Shown here: positions 9,564 through 18,319 of the stretch, in pieces
How positions within the stretch are numbered: the stretch's first letter is position 1
Layout: every line of letters starts with the position of its first letter
Origin: Lacrimispora celerecrescens
GTDB lineage: Bacteria; Bacillota; Clostridia; Lachnospirales; Lachnospiraceae
Direction: 5' to 3'
Length of the DNA: 64,000 nucleotides
NCBI RefSeq assembly: GCF_000732605.1
Contig: NZ_JPME01000010.1
Span: 124,036 to 188,035, forward strand
Translations under genes and position numbers: made by a program
The notes under the pieces: generated by a model
The model's database searches: none
What the model saw: only the letters and a program-made list of their open reading frames with translations
Told to the model about the DNA's origin: nothing

Positions 9564-10442
9564 CTACCCCTTTATTGCTCCTGCTGCCGCACCTTCTGTT
9601 ATCTGTTTCTGAAATACTGTAAATAAAATGATAGGAGGTATGATTGAAAATGCTACTGCCCGTAATATTTCTACATCCGTTGCATTGGATGTACGAAACA
9701 TAAACAGTCTTACCATCACCGTCTCCTTCCCAGACCCGTTAAGTACAAGGTAAGGAAGAAGGAAATCAGACCAGGCTGCATTAATTGCAAAGATAACGAC
9801 TACCATAACAATGGACTTTGACAGGGGAAGTACGACTCTTGCAAATGTCTTTAAGTAACTGCATCCGTCTAACCTGGCTGCCTCAATTAATTCCTGAGGC
9901 AGACTTTCAAAGAACTGTTTCAATAAAATCACATAAAATGCATTGGCTCCAAACGACAGCCAAAGCGGTAGAAAAGATTGATTTAATCCGATTCTGTTAA
10001 TGTTGACAAATAAAGCGACTACACTGGTTGTAGCAGGAATCAAAAGACTCCACATAACCAGTCCGAAGACGATTTTATGTCCCTTGGGTTTTATAATGCC
10101 AAGTACATAAGCGATCAGGCCATTAAAAATAACAGCACTTACAACACTGCCTATTACAGAAATGAAAGAATTAATATAAAACTTACCGAACTTTAAATCA
10201 TTCCACGTTTTTACATATGTACTAAAATTAAAATTGGAAGGCAGAATTGTTGCGCTTCTTCTAAATTCCTTAATATCCTTAAAGCTCGCCAGGAATACCC
10301 AGACAAGGGGAAACAAAGAGGCAATAACAATGCCAATACACAGCAAATAAATAAGGATAAGCAATGTTCTGGTGCGTTTGGAATGAAGGTCATAAAAACG
10401 GACGACTCCGTCTTCTTTTCTTCTATAACTGTCAAATAACAT
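9564..10442 (-). CDS. ABC sugar permease, MalG-type inner-membrane subunit
   Basis: The 292-residue protein has about six membrane segments and the conserved cytoplasmic EAA loop, EAARLDGCSYLKTFARVVLPLSKS, which docks the ATPase. It belongs to the CUT1 carbohydrate importers (MalG side, ending in an ITEGAAAGAIKG tail). It follows the MalF-type gene by 11 bp and precedes GH65 copy 2 by 3 bp. No ATPase gene is present in the operon, so a shared MsmX-type ATPase encoded elsewhere is expected. The substrate is probably an alpha-glucoside, from context. Confidence 0.92.
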   Translation of the reverse strand: MLFDSYRRKEDGVVRFYDLHSKRTRTLLILIYLLCIGIVIASLFPLVWVFLASFKDIKEFRRSATILPSNFNFSTYVKTWNDLKFGKFYINSFISVIGSVVSAVIFNGLIAYVLGIIKPKGHKIVFGLVMWSLLIPATTSVVALFVNINRIGLNQSFLPLWLSFGANAFYVILLKQFFESLPQELIEAARLDGCSYLKTFARVVLPLSKSIVMVVVIFAINAAWSDFLLPYLVLNGSGKETVMVRLFMFRTSNATDVEILRAVAFSIIPPIILFTVFQKQITEGAAAGAIKG

Positions 10443-10453
10443 TCAAATCCCCC

Positions 10454-11365
10454 CTAATCTTCTTTTGATGCGGTAAATTTAAAATACATGCCGCTCAGAA
10501 TGATTAAAACAATGCTCATCATAACGGATAACGCAGCCGCCATCGGATAATTAAAATCCCTGAAGGCATAATTGTATACCAATTGCATAATTGAAATACT
10601 TGCATTATTTGGCCCACCATTGGTCATAACCAGTGGTTCATAAATAATCTGAAATACCGCTATAATCTGCAGAATCAATAATGTCTTACCTAGAGCAAAA
10701 ATGTTTGGAATAGTAATATAGCGCATTCGTTCTAAAATTCCTGCACCATCTATGGTAGCTGCTTCATAAAGTTCAGGGTTAATGTTAGTTATACCTGCCA
10801 TATAAATAAATGCAGTAGACCCGGCACCTTTCCAAGTCATAACAGCTACAATTAAAGGGATCGTCCACTTTGGATTTGTAAGCCATATCTGCGGTGCTAT
10901 CCCGATTTTCTCTAAAATAATGTTTAAAACTCCGGTATTGCCGGGACGGAAAAAGAACCCCCACATCAAAACCATGGCAAGACCCGGCATGACATTCGGA
11001 AAATATATGCCAACTCGGAAAAAGCTCTTAAAAAATGTTGTTTCTGTTATTAGAATTGCCAGTACGATAGGTACAAAGAACCCGATAATTATGGACCATA
11101 AAATATAGACAAATGTATTGGAAAAAGCCGCAAGAAAGTCCGGGTGTTTCAAAACTTTTGCATAATTTTGAAGGCCTACAAACTCCTGGAGACGAATCCC
11201 TTTCGCGGTATAAAGAGAGAGTCGGATGCTTTCAATCAATGGCTCCCATACGAAAAATGCAAATAGCAGGATTGTAGGCAGCATGATAAACCATCCTGTC
11301 AGATCTCTTTTTTTAAATCCTGTCCGCCTTGTCTTATTTGCCGGATTATGCTTAGTTTCAGCCAC
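10454..11365 (-). CDS. ABC sugar permease, MalF-type inner-membrane subunit
   Basis: The 303-residue product has a cytoplasmic basic N-terminus, six predicted membrane segments and the EAA-loop motif EAATIDGAGILERMRYITIPN. It is the MalF/UgpA partner of the next permease. It starts at GTG (11363-11365) behind AAGGAGGG. The gene lies 85 bp after the binding-protein gene; that gap holds a strong hairpin that likely sets lower expression of the permeases than of the binding protein. Confidence 0.92.
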   Translation of the reverse strand: MAETKHNPANKTRRTGFKKRDLTGWFIMLPTILLFAFFVWEPLIESIRLSLYTAKGIRLQEFVGLQNYAKVLKHPDFLAAFSNTFVYILWSIIIGFFVPIVLAILITETTFFKSFFRVGIYFPNVMPGLAMVLMWGFFFRPGNTGVLNIILEKIGIAPQIWLTNPKWTIPLIVAVMTWKGAGSTAFIYMAGITNINPELYEAATIDGAGILERMRYITIPNIFALGKTLLILQIIAVFQIIYEPLVMTNGGPNNASISIMQLVYNYAFRDFNYPMAAALSVMMSIVLIILSGMYFKFTASKED

Positions 11366-11403
11366 GTTATCTTCCCTCCTTATGTTCTAAATGTCTTATC
11401 AAA

Positions 11404-11437
11404 GCTGATGGGCATCTTGCAAAAGATCCCCATCAGC
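11404..11437 (-). other. Intercistronic hairpin after binding-protein gene
   Basis: GCTGATGGG and ATCTT arms pair with AAGAT and CCCATCAGC (one C-C mismatch, GCAA loop), about 14 bp in total. Only TTTGAT follows on the minus strand. Such hairpins between binding-protein and permease genes commonly stabilise the upstream message or partly stop transcription. Confidence 0.55.
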
Positions 11438-11450
11438 CTATTTGCTATAT

Positions 11451-12899
11451 TTATTTGTTGACCTTTTGGTCTAACATCTCTTGATAATTATCGTTTGCTG
11501 TTTTCATAAGTGCAGGAATATCCGCATTCTTATCTGTGATAACTGCCTGAAGAACTTTTGTGAGTTCCGCATATAGATCCTGTGCAGAACCGGGTTCTTC
11601 TGCTCTTAAATTGCCATTTGTTTTGATAAGATTAAAATAGTCGTTATAAAGCTTCATATCAACGTTACTGTATTCTTCTGTTACTGCCTTTTCCGCATCC
11701 AGAACTTTCTGATCTACCCAGCAGGGGAAACGAGGAATTACAGGTACATTGTTATTAACTTTGTTCTGATCATCCGCTTTCATGCCGGCAATCGCTACCT
11801 CTGTGGCAACTGGCGCTTTCCCCATAATCTCAAGGTAATCAAGCGCTGCATTAATCTGTTCCGGTGTTGCGTCTTTTGAGAACATATATGGAGTACCACC
11901 AGATAAGGAGTACTGTCCTTTCGGCCCTGCAGGAATAGGAACGATAGATAACTTATCAACAGGAAGACCATTAACCTGTGTAGGCTGGTTTACTGCATCG
12001 TTTGCCGCCATATACATAGCAGCTGTTCCGGTTCCCAATGCACCAAAACCCGTTCCCCAATCTTCATTGGTAGGATCGGCAGTAAGTACGTCATAATCCC
12101 ATTTTAAAGATTTTACATAATCCATAGCAGCAATTGCTTCAGGACTGTTTACATTCGCAACATATTTTCCGTCTTTTTCAAGTGTAAACGTTGCACCAAA
12201 TCCCCAAGCAATGTTGCTGAAGTGCCAGCCGCCTGCTCCGTCTTTCGCTAAAAGGCAAAAACCGGCCTGACCTGTCTTATCTTTGATTGTCTTAGCTGTC
12301 TCAGCAAGTTCAGCCCAAGTCTTGGGATACTGGGGATATCCATTGGCATCAATCAAGCCGGCTTCTTCAAAAAGCTCAACATTAAGCATCAAACCAAGTG
12401 CGTATCCATCACGGGGAAGTCCATAGATCCTGCCATCTTTGGAAAGCATATCACGGATAGAAGGATTCATTGCTGTGTCCCAGCCTCTGGCCTTTAATTC
12501 ATCCGTTATGTCAGCCACAAAACCTCCATTAATTAACTTCTGCGGCTCTGTAAACCATGTATCAAAAATAGTAGGCAGGTTTCCTGATTCTGCTAAGGAT
12601 ACGAATGTATCCGTCGCGTATTTGTAATATGCAGGAATCACTTCTACGTTAGGGTGCTTCTCATTGAAGGTTTTTACATATCCTTCATGAAGCTTAACAT
12701 CGTCAGTTAATGTATCTTCCGGCCAGATACCAAGCTTAATCTGGAATTTTTCAGCAGGCGCCGCCGCAGGTACCCCTGCAGTCACTCCCTCTGTAGTTGC
12801 TCCCACTGCAGATGTTTCGTTTTTTTTGCATCCAACTAACGTTGTTGCGACTAGCAGTATACATATGAGCATACTGACAAGCCTTTTCATTTTTTTCAT
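11451..12899 (-). CDS. Carbohydrate ABC transporter substrate-binding lipoprotein
   Basis: A 482-residue family 1 extracellular solute-binding protein. The N-terminus is a lipoprotein signal peptide (basic start, hydrophobic core, lipobox LVGC with Cys24), so the mature protein is lipid-anchored outside the membrane. The body has the MalE-like pattern, for example an LPRDGYALGLMLNVELFEEAG segment and a W-A-E-L sequence typical of the family. It is first in the operon behind a consensus promoter with overlapping LacI-type palindromes, and GGAAGGGGAAG precedes the ATG. It should deliver an alpha-glucoside to the two permeases. Confidence 0.93.
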   Translation of the reverse strand: MKKMKRLVSMLICILLVATTLVGCKKNETSAVGATTEGVTAGVPAAAPAEKFQIKLGIWPEDTLTDDVKLHEGYVKTFNEKHPNVEVIPAYYKYATDTFVSLAESGNLPTIFDTWFTEPQKLINGGFVADITDELKARGWDTAMNPSIRDMLSKDGRIYGLPRDGYALGLMLNVELFEEAGLIDANGYPQYPKTWAELAETAKTIKDKTGQAGFCLLAKDGAGGWHFSNIAWGFGATFTLEKDGKYVANVNSPEAIAAMDYVKSLKWDYDVLTADPTNEDWGTGFGALGTGTAAMYMAANDAVNQPTQVNGLPVDKLSIVPIPAGPKGQYSLSGGTPYMFSKDATPEQINAALDYLEIMGKAPVATEVAIAGMKADDQNKVNNNVPVIPRFPCWVDQKVLDAEKAVTEEYSNVDMKLYNDYFNLIKTNGNLRAEEPGSAQDLYAELTKVLQAVITDKNADIPALMKTANDNYQEMLDQKVNK

Positions 12900-12933
12900 A
12901 AATCTTCCCCTTCCTTTGATATGTTTCTATATA

Positions 12934-12947
12934 GTTTTACGTTAAAC
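12934..12947. promoter_or_regulatory. Predicted second LacI-type operator, in 5' leader
   Basis: GTTTTACGTTAAAC, an imperfect version of the 3975-3988 and 12976-12989 palindromes, lies 42 bp downstream (centre to centre) of the main operator. That is exactly four helical turns, compatible with cooperative binding or looping. Confidence 0.5.
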
Positions 12948-12975
12948 TTACCCCGCAGCATGTTATGTATTGTTG

Positions 12976-12989
12976 ATTTAACGTTAAAC
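12976..12989. promoter_or_regulatory. Predicted LacI-family operator at the transcription start
   Basis: ATTTAACGTTAAAC contains the perfect 12-bp palindrome TTTAACGTTAAA. It begins 3 bp after the -10 box of the operon promoter and covers the expected start site, the classic position for repression. Confidence 0.65.
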
Positions 12990-12991
12990 CT

Positions 12992-13020
12992 ATTATAGCA
13001 GTTGTGTATTTTGATGTCAA
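12992..13020 (-). promoter_or_regulatory. Consensus promoter of the alpha-glucoside operon
   Basis: Reading the minus strand, TTGACA (13015-13020), a 17-bp spacer and TATAAT (12992-12997) with an upstream TG form a perfect housekeeping promoter. Such a strong promoter makes sense if it is held off by the LacI-type repressor whose site follows immediately. Confidence 0.85.
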
Positions 13021-13260
13021 TGAGTTTTATTTATTATTTATTATTGTGTATATTGCATTAAACGACATAATATTTATTATTATCAACTTCATATTTCTGA
13101 TTTTAACTACTGATTTTAGCTTGATTTAGTAACATAAAACCTAATGAGGATATATTTCAATTTGTCATGCAATCTTTTTCATAAAAACCTATGTTCTTGT
13201 AGAAATATGGAAAATTATGATATATAATTATGAGTACTACTTATGATAGGGGATTGAGAT

Positions 13261-13989
13261 ATGGAAGAATATTTTTTGTTTTTAGATGAGGTAAAACCAA
13301 ATGCTTTCGGCGATTATTTCGCATTGGGTGGATATGCAATAAGTAAAACTGATTATGAAAATATTTTACTTCCAAAACTGACAACAATAAAGAAAGATTT
13401 AATGCCAGATCCTAATTTACCTCTACATATGTACGATATGCGTAAAAACAGAAATGGTTTCGAATTTTTGGCAGATAACAGTATAAGAACTGAATTATTT
13501 TCAAGAATTAAAGCTTTAATAAAGGAATTAAATATATCAGTCTTCGTTTCATCTATTAATACAAAAAAATATAATAAGATGTATAATGGTTGCTCAAATG
13601 ATATATATAATATTTCTTTACAAATAATACTTGAAAATTTTGTTCACTTTTTAAACGAAAATAATTCTATAGGATCATTTTATATTGAATCTAGAAATTC
13701 AATTGAAAATAAGTTTTTACAAATTTGTTATTATCGTTTATTGACCGGAGGAACATTGTATATAAACTCTGATACGATCATTAAAAGATTATCTGTATTA
13801 AGTTTCCCCTTAAAATCTGACAACAATATCGGAGTACAACTCGCCGATTTTGTACCAATATCATTTATTAGAAATCAAATTGGCAGCAAGGATCAATATG
13901 GATTGTATGCAATATTTGAAGAAAAACTTTATAAAGGATTTGAAAATAGTATGAGTCAAAGATTTGGATTTAAAAAATTATTAGAATAA
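13261..13989 (+). CDS. DUF3800 family protein
   Basis: The 242-residue AT-rich gene encodes a protein that begins with FLFLDE (acidic pair in the first strand) and a FALGGYAI strand, and ends with GVQLADFV, the three landmarks I associate with DUF3800. The function of the family is not settled; the spaced acidic residues suggest a nuclease-like fold, which is inference. GATAGGGGATTGAG precedes the ATG. The gene stands alone between the sugar operon and the riboflavin operon and is followed within 10 bp by a promoter-like sequence and a repeat-bearing noncoding stretch. Codon use is visibly more AT-rich than the flanking metabolic genes, hinting at acquisition. Confidence 0.75.
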   Translation: MEEYFLFLDEVKPNAFGDYFALGGYAISKTDYENILLPKLTTIKKDLMPDPNLPLHMYDMRKNRNGFEFLADNSIRTELFSRIKALIKELNISVFVSSINTKKYNKMYNGCSNDIYNISLQIILENFVHFLNENNSIGSFYIESRNSIENKFLQICYYRLLTGGTLYINSDTIIKRLSVLSFPLKSDNNIGVQLADFVPISFIRNQIGSKDQYGLYAIFEEKLYKGFENSMSQRFGFKKLLE

Positions 13990-13994
13990 ACTAT

Positions 13995-14023
13995 TTGACA
14001 GAAATGGCATTTTATGGTAGATT
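13995..14023 (+). promoter_or_regulatory. Possible promoter of repeat-bearing RNA
   Basis: TTGACA (13995-14000), 17 bp, then TAGATT (14018-14023), starting 6 bp after the DUF3800 stop codon. The -35 is consensus and the -10 matches four of six positions. Confidence 0.4.
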
Positions 14024-14029
14024 AATTTT

Positions 14030-14232
14030 AGATTAATGTACTAAGGAGTATCCATTTCTACATTAGCCTTGCAAGAGGGTAAAGGGTGTAACCGTGACTT
14101 TTGCATATTTTAGATTAACAGTACATATATTAATAATAGGTCAAAGGGTGTAACCGTGCGACTTAGCGAAAGCGATAAAAAAGGATATCATTGTCTTGGG
14201 TGTAACCGAGGATTATGATTATCCTTTTTTAT
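14030..14232 (+). ncRNA. Putative structured RNA with three GGGTGTAACCG repeats
   Basis: No convincing ORF lies here. AAAGGGTGTAACCGTG occurs at 14081-14096 and 14143-14158, and GGGTGTAACCG again at 14198-14208. In each copy GG and CC can close the hexaloop GTGTAA; in the third, CTTGG/CCGAG extends the stem. The first two copies are each preceded by TTTTAGATTAA (14026 and 14109), so the units look duplicated. The third copy sits in the loop of a long hairpin (14177-14190 with 14216-14230) that ends in six Ts and would act as a terminator. I recognise no Rfam family. It could be a regulatory RNA or an RNA partner of the DUF3800 protein. Confidence 0.4.
14177..14230 (+). terminator. Terminator hairpin enclosing repeat 3
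   Basis: AAAAAAGGATATCA pairs with TGATTATCCTTTTTT (one bulge). The T run at 14225-14230 is the 3' arm, giving a terminator for plus-strand transcription. The unusually long loop contains its own small hairpin with the GTGTAA hexaloop. Confidence 0.5.
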
Positions 14233-14582
14233 ATGTAATAAGACTACGATGGTCGTCTATAGCATCGTAATTCTATATTAAAACAACAGCCAGAATACTT
14301 ATTCTTATATAATCGATCAGAGCTACTCTCCTTTACACTTATATAAAATCAAGTAGAACCAACATAGAATATAGGGTTTGCTATATTCTATGTACTCGCT
14401 TTAATGCGACTATAAGATGATTATTTGTTTTATCGGGTGGCTTATTTCATAATATTATTATATTTAATTAAATGAAACAGGTACAATAAAATCTAAAAGT
14501 AAAAGTAGATATTGTGCATTTTTTATGAATTACAAACAAATAAAATTTTACTTTATGAATTAAAGAAGATATAAATTACTGG
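14231..14582. other. Noncoding AT-rich stretch with two hairpins
   Basis: About 350 bp without a credible gene. It holds a 7-bp hairpin (TACGATG at 14245-14251 with CATCGTA at 14263-14269) and a perfect 13-bp hairpin (14362-14374 with 14381-14393, loop GGTTTG). Neither is followed by a T run, so they are not ordinary terminators. Confidence 0.5.
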
Positions 14583-14610
14583 TTGACAAATGAAAAACAC
14601 GTAGTATAAT
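14583..14610 (+). promoter_or_regulatory. Promoter of the riboflavin operon
   Basis: TTGACA (14583-14588), 16-bp spacer, TATAAT (14605-14610). Transcription would begin about 10 bp before the FMN riboswitch. Confidence 0.85.
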
Positions 14611-14626
14611 GACTCTTAATTGAATA

Positions 14627-14737
14627 ATATCTTCAGGGCAGGGTTCAATTCCCTACCGGTGGTAAAGCCCACGAGCCGCAAGGCATGATTCGGTGTGATT
14701 CCGAAGCCGACAGTATAGTCTGGATAAAAGAAGATGA
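14627..14737 (+). promoter_or_regulatory. FMN riboswitch (RFN element)
   Basis: The conserved RFN core is plain: CTTCAGGGCAGGGTT, ATTCCCTACCGGTGG, AAGCCCACGAGCC, GATTCGGTGTGATTCCG, AGCCGACAGT and the closing GGATAAAAGAAGAT that pairs with the 5' ATCTTC. Binding of FMN should favour the downstream terminator and shut off riboflavin synthesis when flavin is plentiful. Confidence 0.97.
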
Positions 14738-14771
14738 TAAGTCACAGTATTTCTGTGTATATGTAAATTCG

Positions 14772-14806
14772 CTCTGGAACCATTTTTTTGTTCCAGAGTT
14801 TTTTTT
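14772..14806 (+). terminator. Riboswitch-controlled terminator
   Basis: CTCTGGAAC pairs with GTTCCAGAG and is followed by eight Ts. It lies between the FMN aptamer and ribD and is the expected expression platform. Confidence 0.9.
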
Positions 14807-14892
14807 ATTGTAAAATATACCCATCTGTGCACGTGATTTTTATATGCCCTGAACAACTTTGTTCAAGGCATTTTGTTTTTTGGAGGTGTTGT

Positions 14893-15993
14893 ATGACTGA
14901 TACGGAATACATGAGAATTGCCTTACAGCTTGCAAAGAAAGGATGTGGTTTTACAAGTCCAAATCCCATGGTGGGGGCGGTGATTGTGAAAGACGGTGAG
15001 ATCATCGGACAGGGATATCACCAGAAATACGGGGAACTTCATGCGGAACGCAATGCTCTGGCTAACTGCAAAACATCGCCGGCAGGGGCGGCCATGTATG
15101 TGACTCTGGAACCTTGCTGCCATTCTGGCATGACGCCCCCCTGCACCGATGCGATTTTAGAGAGTGGTATCCGCCGTGTGGTAATCGGCTCCTGTGACCC
15201 GAACCCACTGGTAGGGGGGAAAGGCATTGAGCTGTTACGTTCCTGTGGAATTGAAGTCACAAAAGGAGTACTAAAAGATGAATGCGATGCACTAAACCAA
15301 ATTTTCTTTCACTACATCCAAAACGGAACCCCTTATGTGATCATGAAGTACGCCATGACACTGGATGGGAAAATTGCAACACGCACCGGAAAATCCCAAT
15401 GGATTACCGGTGAAGCGGCGCGAAGACGGGTTCATGAGGACCGGCACCGCTATTCTGCCATTATGGCAGGGGTTGGTACTGTCCTTGCGGACGACCCGCT
15501 GTTGACCTGTCGGCTGGAGAACAGCAGAAATCCGCTCCGCATTGTCTGTGATACCCATCTAAAAACGCCTTTAAATGCAAAGCTTGTTACCACCACCGGA
15601 ATTGCTGCCACTCTCCTTGCTACGGCAAATACGGATCAAGAAAAGCATCGCCCGTATCTGGAAGCAGGCTGTGACATCCTGGTACTCCCTCAAAAAGAAG
15701 GACATATTGATTTGAACTGCCTTATGACAGCTCTGGGTGAAAGAAACATTGACAGTGTGATACTAGAAGGAGGCGGTATGTTAAACTGGTCTGCCCTGCA
15801 ATGCGGAATCGTCAACAAAGTACAGACCTACATTGCCCCTAAATTGTTTGGAGGCTGCGGAAAAACCCCAGTAATGGGCTTTGGCATAGATAGCCCTGAC
15901 CAGGCTTTTCATTTAAGCAAGCCGGCAATCTCATGGTTTGAGGAAGATATTTTATTGGAAAGTGAGGTAATCAGGTGTTCACAGGTATCATAG
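14893..15993 (+). CDS. ribD: Bifunctional riboflavin deaminase/reductase
   Basis: The 366-residue protein has an N-terminal cytidine-deaminase-like domain with the zinc ligands HAERNAL (His and catalytic Glu) and PCCHSGMTPPC, then a C-terminal reductase domain with KYAMTLDGKIATRTGKSQWITG. It deaminates the pyrimidine made from GTP and reduces its ribose side chain using NADPH, steps two and three of riboflavin synthesis. The start ATG follows GGAGGTG. It is the first gene of the FMN-riboswitch operon and overlaps ribE by 19 bp. Confidence 0.97.
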   Translation: MTDTEYMRIALQLAKKGCGFTSPNPMVGAVIVKDGEIIGQGYHQKYGELHAERNALANCKTSPAGAAMYVTLEPCCHSGMTPPCTDAILESGIRRVVIGSCDPNPLVGGKGIELLRSCGIEVTKGVLKDECDALNQIFFHYIQNGTPYVIMKYAMTLDGKIATRTGKSQWITGEAARRRVHEDRHRYSAIMAGVGTVLADDPLLTCRLENSRNPLRIVCDTHLKTPLNAKLVTTTGIAATLLATANTDQEKHRPYLEAGCDILVLPQKEGHIDLNCLMTALGERNIDSVILEGGGMLNWSALQCGIVNKVQTYIAPKLFGGCGKTPVMGFGIDSPDQAFHLSKPAISWFEEDILLESEVIRCSQVS

Positions 15994-16613
15994 AAGAAAT
16001 CGGCAAAATACAAACCGTCCGCAAAGGTGCAGCGTCCTCTTCTATCTCTGTTCAGGCAAAGAAAGTCATGCAGGATGTCCACATAGGGGACAGCATCGCG
16101 GTCAACGGTGTATGTCTCACGGTTACAGCCTTTTCTCAGGGCGGATTTACTGCCGATGTTATGCACGAAACCTTTAACCGCTCCTCTCTTGGAAGCTTAC
16201 AAACGGGAAGCCCTGTCAATCTGGAACGTGCAATGCCGTCAAACGGAAGATTTGGGGGACATATTGTTTCAGGCCATATCGATGGCACCGGAACGGTTTC
16301 TGCCATTCAAAAAGATGATAATGCCGTTTGGTACACGATCAAAACCGCCCCTGGCATTCTGCGGTACATCGTTGAAAAGGGTTCTGTGGCTATCGACGGA
16401 ATCAGCCTTACAGTAGCAGCTGTTGAAAGGGACTGCTTCCGCGTTTCTATCATCCCCCATACTGCATCAATCACTACGTTGTCAAACAGACGTGTCGGTG
16501 ATACGGTCAATCTTGAGAATGACTGTATCGGTAAATATGTGGAACGGCTGATGGGCATTCAGCAATCCAAACATAATATCACCACCGACTTTCTAACAAA
16601 ATATGGATTTTAG
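15975..16613 (+). CDS. ribE: Riboflavin synthase alpha chain
   Basis: The 212-residue product has the tandem lumazine-binding repeats of riboflavin synthase: [12 protein letters not shown] with VNGVCLTV, then [17 protein letters not shown], and a second repeat with [10 protein letters not shown]. It dismutates two 6,7-dimethyl-8-ribityllumazine molecules to riboflavin. It starts at GTG inside the end of ribD, so translation is coupled. Length is normal for the family, and it is followed 11 bp later by ribBA. Confidence 0.97.
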   Translation: MFTGIIEEIGKIQTVRKGAASSSISVQAKKVMQDVHIGDSIAVNGVCLTVTAFSQGGFTADVMHETFNRSSLGSLQTGSPVNLERAMPSNGRFGGHIVSGHIDGTGTVSAIQKDDNAVWYTIKTAPGILRYIVEKGSVAIDGISLTVAAVERDCFRVSIIPHTASITTLSNRRVGDTVNLENDCIGKYVERLMGIQQSKHNITTDFLTKYGF

Positions 16614-16624
16614 GAGGAATCATA

Positions 16625-17824
16625 ATGGTTCAATATAACACCATCGAAGAGGCACTTGATGATCTTCAGCAAGGAAAAATTGTTCTGGTAACAGACGATG
16701 AAGATCGGGAAAATGAAGGAGATTTTATTTGTGCCGCTGAGTTTGCTACCACGGAAAATGTGAATTTTATGGCAATCCATGGCAAAGGTCTCATTTGCAT
16801 GCCAATGGGCGCAGAGCTTTGTAAAAAACTGAAGCTCCCTCAAATGGTCTCTGATAACAACGATAACCACGAGACAGCCTTTACCGTATCCATCGATCAT
16901 GTCGATACCTCCACCGGAATTTCAGCAGCAGAACGAAGTCTTACTGCCATGAAATGCGTGGACGACAACGCAAGGCCGGAAGATTTTCGCCGTCCTGGTC
17001 ATATGTTCCCTCTTCTGGCAAGAAAAAACGGCGTTCTGGAGCGAAACGGACATACCGAAGCTACGGTTGATCTCATGCGGCTGGCCGGCTTAAAGGAATG
17101 CGGTTTGTGCTGTGAGATCATGCAAGAGGACGGAACCATGATGCGCACACCGCAATTGATCGCACTGGCAGAAACGTGGGGACTTAAGATAATTACCATA
17201 AAAGCCCTACAGGAATACCGCAAAAGAAAAGATAAGCTTGTTGAACAGGCCACCTGCGCTGATCTTCCGACAAAATACGGTAATTTCAAGGTTTATGGGT
17301 ACATCAATAAGTTAAATGGCGAGCATCATGTGGCACTTGTAAAGGGTGAGATCGGTGACGGTCAAAATCTTTTATGCCGTGTTCATTCCGAATGCCTCAC
17401 CGGCGACGCGTTCGGCTCCGAGCGTTGTGATTGCGGCCAGCAGTTTGCGGCAGCCATGACACAAATAGAGAAGGAAGGCCGCGGAATTCTGCTTTATATG
17501 CGTCAGGAAGGCCGGGGGATTGGACTGATCAATAAACTGCGGGCCTATGCCCTTCAGGATAAGGGTATGGATACTCTGGAGGCTAATCTCGCCCTTGGTT
17601 TTGACGGGGATATGCGGGAGTATTTTATCGGTGCGCAGATTCTGCGTGACCTTGGAGTAAAGACATTGCGCCTGCTCACGAACAATCCGGACAAAGTCTA
17701 TCAGCTTTCCGGCTTTGGGATAGAGATTACTGAGCGAATCCCCATCCAGATGGATGCAAATGCAAATGATCTGTTTTATCTAAAAACCAAGCAGGAAAAA
17801 ATGGGCCATATATTGAACTATTAA
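16625..17824 (+). CDS. ribBA: Fused DHBP synthase / GTP cyclohydrolase II
   Basis: The 399-residue fusion has an N-terminal 3,4-dihydroxy-2-butanone 4-phosphate synthase domain ([17 protein letters not shown] near residue 20, later RPGHMFPL and [12 protein letters not shown]) and a C-terminal GTP cyclohydrolase II domain with the zinc triad SERCDCGQQ and the [14 protein letters not shown] motif. It makes both starting compounds of riboflavin synthesis. The key acidic and Cys residues are present in both halves, so both activities are expected. AGGAGG precedes the ATG. Confidence 0.97.
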   Translation: MVQYNTIEEALDDLQQGKIVLVTDDEDRENEGDFICAAEFATTENVNFMAIHGKGLICMPMGAELCKKLKLPQMVSDNNDNHETAFTVSIDHVDTSTGISAAERSLTAMKCVDDNARPEDFRRPGHMFPLLARKNGVLERNGHTEATVDLMRLAGLKECGLCCEIMQEDGTMMRTPQLIALAETWGLKIITIKALQEYRKRKDKLVEQATCADLPTKYGNFKVYGYINKLNGEHHVALVKGEIGDGQNLLCRVHSECLTGDAFGSERCDCGQQFAAAMTQIEKEGRGILLYMRQEGRGIGLINKLRAYALQDKGMDTLEANLALGFDGDMREYFIGAQILRDLGVKTLRLLTNNPDKVYQLSGFGIEITERIPIQMDANANDLFYLKTKQEKMGHILNY

Positions 17825-17848
17825 TACATTTCTAAAGGAGAGCTTACA

Positions 17849-18319
17849 ATGAAAACATTTGAAGGAAAACTCGTACCAAAGGATATTAAAATCGGCATTG
17901 TTGCTGCACGTTTCAATGAATTCATAACCGGAAAATTGTTAAGCGGTGCCTTGGATGGATTAAAGCGCCATGAGGTCAGTGATGAGAGCATTGATATCGC
18001 ATGGGTTCCTGGAGCCTTTGAGATTCCGCTAATTGCCTCTAAAATGGCAAAAAGCGGGAAATATGATGCGGTGATCTGCCTTGGTGCCGTCATTCGCGGC
18101 AGCACATCTCACTACGATTATGTGTGCAGTGAGGTGTCCAAAGGCATTGCCAGTATCTCCTTAAGCAGTGATATTCCCGTGATGTTTGGTGTGCTGACCA
18201 CAGAAAACATCGAGCAGGCCATTGAGCGTGCAGGCACCAAAGCCGGCAACAAAGGCTTTGACTGTGCGGTCGGAGCCATTGAAATGGTCAACCTCATCCG
18301 CGAGATTGATGCCCGTTAA
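17849..18319 (+). CDS. ribH: 6,7-dimethyl-8-ribityllumazine synthase
   Basis: A 156-residue lumazine synthase with the expected motifs: [36 protein letters not shown] and [15 protein letters not shown]. It condenses the pyrimidine and the butanone phosphate; members form 60-subunit or smaller shells. It is the last gene of the operon, preceded by AAAGGAGAG. Its 3' end overlaps the convergent MFS gene by 26 bp. Confidence 0.97.
   Translation: MKTFEGKLVPKDIKIGIVAARFNEFITGKLLSGALDGLKRHEVSDESIDIAWVPGAFEIPLIASKMAKSGKYDAVICLGAVIRGSTSHYDYVCSEVSKGIASISLSSDIPVMFGVLTTENIEQAIERAGTKAGNKGFDCAVGAIEMVNLIREIDAR

Noticed and set aside
14081-14208. CRISPR array
   Set aside because: Only three short GGGTGTAACCG copies, with spacers of unequal size (about 62 and 52 bp) and imperfect repeats; no cas genes.
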